Positions 33,647-64,000 of a stretch of DNA of 64,000 nucleotides are shown piece by piece. Source of the stretch: Monodelphis domestica (lineage: Eukaryota > Chordata > Mammalia > Didelphimorphia > Didelphidae); assembly GCF_027887165.1 (NCBI RefSeq), contig NC_077235.1, positions 53,097,895 to 53,161,894 on the forward strand, given 5' to 3'. The notes under the pieces were generated by a model. It did no database searches and was not told the DNA's origin. It was given only the letters and a program-made list of their open reading frames with translations. The position numbers and the translations under genes were made by a program. How positions within the stretch are numbered: the stretch's first letter is position 1; every line of letters starts with the position of its first letter.

Positions 33647-33845
33647 AGGGGCAGTGGCTCAGTGAATTGAGAACCAGGCCCAGAGACAGGAGGTCCTGGG
33701 TTCAAATCTAGTCTCAGACACTTCCTAGCTGTGTGACACTGGGCAAGTCACTTAACCCCCATTGCCTAGCTCTTAGGGTTTTTCTGCTTTGCAACCAATG
33801 CTTAGTCTTGATTCTAAGATGGAAGGAAAGGGTTTTAAAAAAATA
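33647..33845 (+). mobile_element. tRNA-headed marsupial SINE
   Basis: 'ggggcagtggctcagtgaat', 'aggtcctgggttcaaatcta', 'cactgggcaagtcacttaac', then an A-rich tail. Part of the head ('agctgggtg') is missing. Confidence 0.88.
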
Positions 33846-34051
33846 AAAATAAAGGGGCAAGCCCTACATGGTTGACCATGAGGTTCATAATGCTTAAAGA
33901 ACGTGAATTCAAGATCCTAGGACCAGAATCTTCTCATCCCAGAATCAAAACAGGATTAAAAGGAACTAAAACCCAACAAAATATTACAAGGCCAGCTTCC
34001 AATTCTCAGACCAGAACCTAATAGAACATAATTTACAAAATGTACTAGGAG

Positions 34052-34053
<2 letters not shown>

Positions 34054-34133
<80 letters not shown>
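34054..34133. repeat. (TC)n microsatellite, 80 bp
   Basis: Forty uninterrupted TC units, the longest pure dinucleotide tract in the window. Confidence 0.97.
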
Positions 34134-34135
<2 letters not shown>

Positions 34136-34308
34136 ATTTGCATTAAGTTTTTCTGGTCCTTGGCTGCCTCTCCACTGATTTTTCACACATCTATTTCAAT
34201 GGTTCTCAAACTTTTTGGGCTCAGGACCCCTTTACACTCTTAAAAGTTATGGAAGCCACCCCAAAAAACTTCTGTTTATAGGAGTTGTATCTTTCAGTAT
34301 TTATCATA

Positions 34309-35465
34309 TGTTATAATTAAAATAGTCCTTGCCATAAACTGTGGCAGTTAAAAGAGTTAATGCTATAAACTGTAGTGATTAAAATAGTGGAAGACTTAAA
34401 TTGTGGTAGATTAAAAGAGTTAAAATGGTTGAAGGCTATAAATTGTGATAGATATAAGAGTGGGTGAGTAAATTTGTGACCGCAGAAAATATGTTTCACT
34501 ACAGTGTCTTGGTTTTAAATCAAATATAAGGTGGTCGCCAGGGAAATATTCCCAATTATGAATATACCCAAGTCAACTGGGTTTTATAGAGAATTTAATT
34601 AATAATACAATGAGGAATTAAAGAAAAGAGAGAAAGAGAGAAAAAGGAAATAAGTATGAAGGGCCTTAAGCCAACATGGCCTAGACCTGAGTCTTAAGAG
34701 AGAGAGAGAGCAGTCAGTCAGTCTTTTATCACTCACCACAAGGTCTGTCTAAGCAAGGATTCTAGTGACAGAGTCTCCTCAGAGAGAGTTCCAGCCAGAG
34801 TCCTCCTCAAAGAGCCTTCCAGCCAGAGACTGTTTCAAAAGGGCCTCTCTCAAGAGCCTCCAGAGGGACAGAGTCCCCTCAGAGGAGCTCCAGCGAGACC
34901 TCCTTAGAGATTGTCCTCCAAGAGCTTCCCTTCTCCAGAGCCTCTCTCAAGAGATTCTCCAAAAGGATTGTCATAAGAGCTTACTTCTCAAGAGAATCTC
35001 TTTCTTATATAGGGGGTTTTCTCCTATGACACCTCCCCTAAGTTCTTCCATCTACCAATCAGAGTAGATGTTTTCCAAAGGACAACCCATTCTGAATTCA
35101 CTGCTGGGTCGACTAATCCCTTTAGTAAGTTTGAATCAGAAAAAACACTGAATAAGTTTTCACCTCTTTGCTCCTGGCAAGTTTACAAGTTGCCTGACCT
35201 TTAATAGGTACTTAGCACCCCATTGTATTAATTCTAAAAATAGGCATGGCTTAAAGAACTTTTTGCCTCACTATAAGTATGGGTTAAAGTACTTTCATTG
35301 TTTAACAAGGAGTTCTCTTCCCCCAAAGCAGTCCCAAGTATGGGTGGAGCAGAGGTCCTCCCATTTCTGATCCAAGTAGAGTTCTCACATCCAAATGTGG
35401 AATGTTCCCAGTAGGGAATTGTTCCAATTGAGAATTCCCCAATGTGGAAATTTTTAACATTCACA
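34309..35465 (-). mobile_element. Solo LTR-like fossil inside the hAT element
   Basis: On the minus strand it runs from TGTGAATGTTAAAAATTTCC to 'aattataaca', giving TG...CA ends. It carries a TATATAAG box (35004-35011 on the plus strand) and a run of imperfect GAG/CTCC-rich repeats at about 34765-34990 downstream of it. Length is about 1.16 kb. Flanking hAT sequence continues on both sides, which fixes the boundaries. No viral internal region and no clear target-site copies are seen. It looks like an inactive ERV solo LTR; the family is not assigned. Confidence 0.65.
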
Positions 35466-36204
35466 AGTCTGAGAAATTTCAAGATTTACACATATTAGAG
35501 ATAAAAACAGATAAATTTTAATTATTTATTTATTCATCTAAAAATAATAAGCCATGCCCATTATCACCTCTATTATTCAATATTATACTAGAAATGCTAG
35601 CTATAGCAATAAGAGAAGAAAAAGAAATGGAAGGAATTAGAATGGGCCATAAGGAAGCAAAACTATCACTCTTTGTAGATGATATGATTGTATACTTAAA
35701 GAATTAACTAAAAAAATAGTTGAAATAACCACTTTAGCATCATTGCAAGATATTTAAAAACCTACATAAATTATCAGCATTTCTATATATTACCAACAAA
35801 ATCCAGCAGGAAGAGATAGGAAGAGGAATTTCATTTAAGTAACTGTAGACATTATAAATTACCTGAGAGACTACTTGTTAAGATAAACCCAAGAACTGTA
35901 TGAACACAGTTACAAAACAGTTTTTCCCCAAATAAAGTCAGATCTAAACAACTGGGAAAATGTTAATTGCTTAAAGGTAAGTCTGGTCAATATGATAAAA
36001 ATTATAATTTTACCTAAATTAATTTATTTATTCAGTGCCATACTAATGAAACTACCAAAATAATTTTATAGAACCAGAAAAAATCATGACAAAATTCATT
36101 TGGAAGAACAAAAGGTCAAGAATATCCAAAGAATTAATGAAAAAAGTAAAGGAAGGTGGCCTAACAGTACCAGATCTCAAATTGTATTATAAAGCAGTAA
36201 TTTT

Positions 36205-36488
36205 TTTCCTTTCCATTTCTTTTTTTACCCCATCAATTTATTTTATTTTTTAATTCCAAATTTTACAAAACCAAATAAAACAAGCATTTTCATATGCAAA
36301 GAAAAAGATTGGACATCAATTAAATCACAAATCTCTTAAAATGTTTAACTTACATTTTTCATATCTACATAATAAATCCCATATAAAACTTTCAAAGCTT
36401 TGCTGCTTGTCTGTTTCCTTCTGGATACCCCATTCTCTCTTTTTATTCATTAATTCATTCACTTATTAATAGAATTTATTCACAAGGG
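36205..36488 (-). mobile_element. Retroposed insert of unassigned family within L1
   Basis: A 284-bp insert with T-rich left side (a poly(A) end on the minus strand) is flanked by 16-bp copies ATAAAGC(A/T)GTAATTTT at 36189-36204 and 36489-36504. The L1 text resumes cleanly after it. The insert has 'actttcaaagctttgctgct' and 'tggataccccattctctctt', which I cannot place in a family; it may be a truncated LINE tail. Confidence 0.7.
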
Positions 36489-36960
36489 ATAAAGCTGTAA
36501 TTTTCAAAACAATCTGGCATTGTCTAAAACTGAGTGGTGGATTTGTGGATCAGATCAGGTATACATTATACTGTAGTAAGTGATTATGGCAATCTAATAT
36601 TTTATAAACCCCCAAATCCAAGCTTTGGGGACAAGAACTCAGTATTTGATAAAAACTGCCAGGAAAACTGAAAAAGACTATGGCAGAAAGTAAGAATAAA
36701 TAATGAACATCTCATACAACATATCAAGATAAAGTAAAATGGGTACAAGATTTAGATATAAAGAGTGTTACCATAAGCAAATTAGGAGAGCATGGAATAA
36801 TAAATAGTTTGCCTGTTAGATCTATGTGTAAGGGAAGAATTTATGACAAAATGAGAAAGAGAGCAATACAAGATATAAAATAGATAATTTTCATTATATT
36901 AAATTTAAAAGATTTTGTAGAAACAAAACCATTGCAACCAAGATTAGAAGAAAAGCAGAG

Positions 36961-37272
36961 ATGTGATGATCCAGGACAATCCCAAGGGCCATATGAGAAA
37001 GAACACTATCCACATCTAGAGAAAGAACTGTGGGAGTAGAAACACAGAAGAAAAATATATGACCTATCACTTGTTTGTATGGGCATATGATTTGAGGTTT
37101 GGTTTTAAAAGATTACTCTTTTACAAAAATGAATAATATGGAAATAAATATCAAGAGATAAGTATAACCCAGTGGAATTGCTTGTCCACTCTGGGAGTAG
37201 GGAGGGAAGAGGGGAGGGAAAGAAAATGAATTATGTAGCCATGGGAAAATATTTTAAAATAAAAAGAAAAAA
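36961..37272 (+). mobile_element. L1 3' tail inserted into an older L1
   Basis: A tail of the 'ccagtggaattgcttgtcca' subfamily ends with an A-rich tract. Imperfect target copies GAAGAAAAGCAGAG (36947-36960) and GAAGAAAGCTGAG (37274-37286) flank it, and the host L1 continues afterwards. Confidence 0.75.
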
Positions 37273-38578
37273 AGAAGAAAGCTGAGGGAAAAACATTTGA
37301 CAATGTTTCTGATTAAAAAAGCTCATTTCTCAAATACTTAGAGAACTAAGTCACAACTTTAAGAATACAAGTTCCCCAATTTTTAAATGGTTAAAGGATC
37401 TGAACAGTTTCCAAAAGAAATCAAAGCTACTTATAGTCGTATGAAAAAACGTTTCAAACCACTACTGAATAGAGAAATGCAAATTAAAACAATGCTGAGG
37501 GACTACCTCACACCTATTAGATTGGCTAACTTAACAGAAAAGGAAAATGATAAATGTTGTTGGGGATATAGGAAAATTGGGACACTAACGTACTGTTGGG
37601 GGAGTTGTGAACTCATCTAACTATTCTGGACAGCAAATTGGAAATATTCTCAAAGAGCTATAAAAAATGTACATACCCTTCATCTATTACTATGTCTGTA
37701 ACCCAAAGGGACTGAAAACGAGGTGAAAAGAATAGATTTATACCAAAAAATATTTATAGCAGCTCTTTTGTGGTGGCAAAGAACTGGAAATTGAGGGGAT
37801 GTCCATCAGTTGAGGAACAGCTGAACAAGTTGTGGTTTAGGACAGTAATAGAATACTAACTATTGTGCTATAGGATGATTTCAGAAAAACCTAGAAAGAT
37901 TTGAACCAATGCAAGGTGAAGTGACCGGAAGCAGAAGAACACTGTACACAGTAACCATGATATTGTACAATGATCAGCTGTGAAAGACTTGGCTATTCTC
38001 AGCAATACAATGATGTATGACAATTTTGAAGGACCTATGATGAAAAATGCTATTCACCTCCAGAGAATGAACTGATGGAGTCTGAATGGAGACAGAAGCA
38101 TCCTATTTTTCACTATATTTTCTTTGTGGGTTTTTTTTAATGTGTCTTCTTCCACAACATGACTAATATGGAAATATGTTTTGCATGTTATCCCATGTAT
38201 AACTGACATCAAATTGCTTACCATCCTAGAGAGGGGGAAAGGGAGAGAGAGAGAGGAAGGGAGAGAATTTGGAATTCAAAATTTCAGAAAACTACTGTTA
38301 AAAATTGTCTCTACTTGGGGAAAATAAAATGAAAAAAAGTTAATGGATGGCTTTGTTTGACATTTTTGCAAGTCTGGTTTAATGCACTGTCTGGTTTAAT
38401 ACAGGACAGCTGGATTCTCATATTTGTTTCTGCATTCAATCCCTTGTGATATATTGTTTTGGTTGAAGTAAATGAAGAAAATATGACCTCATACATATAT
38501 GCAGTTGAAAAAGGAAAGAATATGTTAACAGGCAAATAACATTTTCATATTCATATTACTTTTTAAAAAACCCTTCCA

Positions 38579-38769
38579 GGGGGGCAGCTGGGTGGCTCAG
38601 TGGATTGAGAGCCAGGCCAAATCTGGCCTCAGACACTTTCCAGCTTGTGTGACCCTGGGCAAGTCACTTCAGCCCCATTGCCTAGCCCTTACCACTCTTC
38701 TACCTTAGAGCCAATATTGAATACACAGTATTGACTCCAAAACAGAAGGTGAGTGTTCCCTAAAAAAAA
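38579..38769 (+). mobile_element. tRNA-headed SINE, left member of an inverted pair
   Basis: 'ggggcagctgggtggctcag', 'gtgaccctgggcaagtcact' and 'ccttaccactcttctacctt' to an A-rich end. About 30 bp of the body after 'gagccaggcc' is missing. Confidence 0.92.
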
Positions 38770-38897
38770 CAGCTTCCCTTCTGTCTTGGAATCAATACCA
38801 AGTATCAGTTCCTAGGCAGGAGAGCTTTAAGTGACTTGCTCAGGGTCCCACAGCTAGGAAGTATCTCAGGTCACATTTGAATCCAGGACCTCTTGCA
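38770..38897 (-). mobile_element. tRNA-headed SINE, right member of an inverted pair
   Basis: It starts at the tail side 'agcttcccttctgtcttgga' and runs in reverse to 'gaatccaggacctcttgcat', without the tRNA head. It joins the preceding SINE tail to tail. Confidence 0.88.
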
Positions 38898-39344
38898 TTT
38901 TAGTATTTATTATGAAAATAGTTTTGACCTTGAGGACCCTTGAAAAACTTTAGGGAACCACCAGGCGTTTGTGGACCAGTGTTTGAAATCTATTCCATGG
39001 AAAACTAAGCAGTGCCTACTTCCCAGGAGCACTGAGGTATACCATTCCCCTTTGATCCTTTGGGTCTAAGGGTGTCAAGGTGATCACACTCAGAAAAAAG
39101 GTACATTTCAGAAGTAAACCAGGAGTCACTATAGGATATACTTTGTACATGGGTCACTAGGATACTGCTTAGGGAAAGTTCCCTGTGAAATAGCTTCAGA
39201 GATGCAAACTAGCTGGAGGGAAAACTTTACTGGTAGGTATAGTCTGTGACTATGAAGGGGAGAGAATACATGAGTTAGTTTTAAAAACTGGTATATCAAT
39301 TCGAGAAATTTGTTACATATCTTCTATGTGCTAGGGGCCAGAAG

Positions 39345-39495
39345 GCACTGTAACATGATTGCCCTAGTCATAGGACCAGGTTCAAATGTTGCCTTTAATC
39401 CTGTGTGGCCTTGGGCATCCTCCCTTCAGCCTGTGTCCTCCTCTATAAATTGAGAGAACTGAACTAGATAGGATCTAAGGTTTCCAACTCTAGAT
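39345..39495 (+). repeat. THER1/MIR-type CORE-SINE
   Basis: 'gcactgtaacatgattgccc', 'gtggccttgggcatcctccc', 'gaactgaactagataggatc' and 'tttccaactctagatg' in order. Confidence 0.65.
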
Positions 39496-39761
39496 GTACA
39501 TAAAGAACATAACGATAAAAATAACATTGGGTCCTCCTCCTTAGGGTGCTAAAAATCTAATTGTGGTGACATGACATCCATTCCTAAAATGCTTTAATAG
39601 TAAGTCTTCCTACTTACTAGTATTTGTGGTTTTGTTTTCTGCGTAGCTCCAAAGACCAGCTTCCCAATCATGCTCATATTCCAGCTGCCTGAAATATTTA
39701 TTTCCATTTGGCCCCTCTCATTCTATAATTCTGAAAATGCAGTCAAGGAAGCTCAGTTTTA

Positions 39762-39962
39762 GGGGGCAGCTGGGTAGCTCAGTGGATTGAGAGCCAGGCC
39801 TAGAGACGGGAAGTCCTAGGTTCATTCTGGTCCCAGACACTTCTCAGCTGTGTGACCCTGGGCAAGTCACTTGACCCCCATTGCCTAGCCCTTACCACTC
39901 TTCTGCCTTGGAGCCAATACACAGTATTGACTCCAGGATGGAAAGTAAGGGTTTAAAAAAAA
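39762..39962 (+). mobile_element. tRNA-headed SINE 1 kb upstream of AIFM1, with target-site copies
   Basis: A nearly complete copy from 'gggggcagctgggtagctca' to a pure A tail. Flanking 14-bp copies AAGGAAGC(T/C)CAGTT at 39745-39758 and 39963-39976 differ by one base. It is among the least diverged SINEs here. Confidence 0.95.
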
Positions 39963-40513
39963 AAGGAAGCCCAGTTATTGCTGCCAGTGCTTCCCACTCT
40001 ATTCAAGCATGGGTGCCTTAGTGACAGAAGAGGATGAATTTAAGGAGAATGACTGCTGGGAGGGGCCTTGGAGTGATTATACAGGCCAACCTCCTTTGAC
40101 AAAGGGGGAAGCTGAGGTTCTGAGAGGGCAAGGGACTTGCACAAGGTAACACTGTCTGAGACGCGGCCAGAATGAGACCTTCATTACACAGGGATGTAAC
40201 GGCGGAGGGGCAAGGTCCGGGGATGAAAAGGGACAGAGTCGGAGGCCCAACCCGCCAAGGTCATCAGGGCCCGAGGGGCCCAGGCGCGCTGGCTCTGACC
40301 AGTGGAGAAAAGGCTAGGAGAGCTGCTAGGGAACTTGGGCGTCTACTGGCAGAACCGAGAGAGCCCCCACACCTCCCGTCAATGCCACTACTGAACCTAA
40401 GTGGAAAGCCACCCCAGAGGAACGGAAAACTCAACATCGAAAATGAAAGTGGTAACCCATGAGCTCGGATCACGACCCTGAGGTATCACTGCTCCGAGCC
40501 ACAGTGACCAACA

Positions 40514-40525
40514 TGCGCATGCGCG
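40514..40525 (+). promoter_or_regulatory. AIFM1: NRF1-like site TGCGCATGCGCG
   Basis: A full match to the YGCGCAYGCGCR consensus of nuclear respiratory factor 1, about 290 bp upstream of the AIFM1 start codon and next to a CCAAT box. NRF1 is a known activator of nuclear genes for mitochondrial proteins. Use at this gene is inferred. Confidence 0.65.
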
Positions 40526-40629
40526 AGATTATTCGCTTCCTCAGCCAATGGCTGCACAGTTCTTGGATAACGCAGGAACTTTACTGGTCCATTCCCTACC
40601 ACGCCGGTGTCCAATGGTAGTGCAGCGTC

Positions 40630-40641
40630 TGCGCATGCGGC
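40630..40641 (+). promoter_or_regulatory. AIFM1: Second NRF1-like site TGCGCATGCGGC
   Basis: It matches the NRF1 core palindrome GCGCATGC with mismatch in the last positions. It lies between two CCAAT boxes, 176 bp before the start codon. Confidence 0.5.
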
Positions 40642-40805
40642 TCCAGCAACCCAATAAGAGTGCGTCTCAGGGGAGGTCCCGCCGGCGAGGTGGGCTGAAG
40701 TGGGATAGAGTGGCGTTGGAGGCGGACGGTGGGTAACGGGTCACTTGCTGTGTGAGAAGGCGAAGAAGCAGTAGCGGCGTAGCGGCATCGGCCGTTGCTG
40801 TAACC

Positions 40806-64000
<23,195 letters not shown>

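Larger units (their letters stand above)
35551..38337 (+). mobile_element. 5'-truncated L1 inside the hAT element, itself twice interrupted
   Basis: It begins in the ORF2 RT region (CPLSPLLFN-like, then [11 protein letters not shown] at about 35670-35700) and runs to a 3' UTR with 'catgactaatatggaaatat' and a poly(A)-like end at about 38337. The frame is broken throughout. Two later insertions lie inside: 36205-36488 and about 36961-37272. Confidence 0.85.
34197..38987 (+). mobile_element. hAT-Charlie-type DNA transposon split by nested insertions
   Basis: The left end CAATGGTTCTCAAACTTTTT and 'caggacccctttacactctt' match a familiar mammalian hAT-Charlie-like end; the right end reads 'agttttgaccttgaggaccc' to 'ggaccagtgtttgaa'. 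Eight-bp target copies ATCTATTT (34189-34196) and ATCTATTC (38988-38995) flank it. The surviving pieces are 34197-34308, 35466-35550, 38338-38578 and 38898-38987, about 530 bp in all. The middle piece ('tctggtttaatacaggacag', 'tgcattcaatcccttgtgat') is also typical of the family. It is a nonautonomous element, the oldest layer of this nest; the exact subfamily is not named. Confidence 0.8.

Noticed and set aside
34765-35067. 100-codon open frame with Ser/Leu/Arg-rich repeats
   Set aside because: It lies antisense inside the LTR fossil and reflects the imperfect repeats of that LTR.
15000-40800. Shared bidirectional promoter for RAB33A and AIFM1
   Set aside because: The genes have separate CpG islands more than 25 kb apart.

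Overview
The window comes from a marsupial X chromosome. Two protein genes are recognised from their translated exons: RAB33A on the minus strand (complete coding region, two exons) and AIFM1 on the plus strand (the first 13 coding exons; the 3' end lies beyond the window). They stand head to head, as on human Xq26, which belongs to the part of the X shared by marsupials and eutherians. The marsupial call rests on the repeats: many copies of a tRNA-headed SINE starting 'GGGGCAGCTGGGTGGCTCAG' (WSINE1/Mar1 type), CORE-SINEs of MAR1/THER1 type, and many tails of several marsupial L1 subfamilies. The species cannot be told from the sequence.

Layout. 1-2.4 kb: 3' flank of RAB33A. 2.4-15.0 kb: RAB33A, with exon 2 at 2380-2835, exon 1 at 14734-14994 and an 11.9 kb intron of old MIR/L2 relics, microsatellites and one pure AAGAG array. 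About 14.6-15.6 kb: the RAB33A CpG island. 15.6-40 kb: an intergenic block with no recognisable gene, made mostly of 5'-truncated L1 copies, SINEs, LTR-like fossils and DNA-transposon relics. At 34.2-39.0 kb an old hAT-type transposon has been split by an LTR, an L1 and two SINEs, and the L1 itself carries two further insertions. About 40.2-41.4 kb: the AIFM1 CpG island, with three CCAAT boxes and two NRF1-like palindromes. 40.8-62.8 kb: AIFM1 exons 1-13, all in frame across the splice junctions, giving about 481 of an expected 611 or so residues. The window ends in intron 13.

The two genes are neighbours but not functional partners. RAB33A is a prenylated Golgi/post-Golgi small GTPase. AIFM1 is an inner-membrane mitochondrial flavoprotein needed for respiratory-chain assembly and able to promote caspase-independent cell death. 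Each has its own CpG island, about 25 kb apart, so a shared promoter is unlikely. I found no undescribed gene system. The most unusual signals are local rearrangement scars (an exact 82-bp copy placed 780 bp away, a reused 37-bp junction sequence, and a pair of nearly identical L1 tails) and the layered transposon nest.
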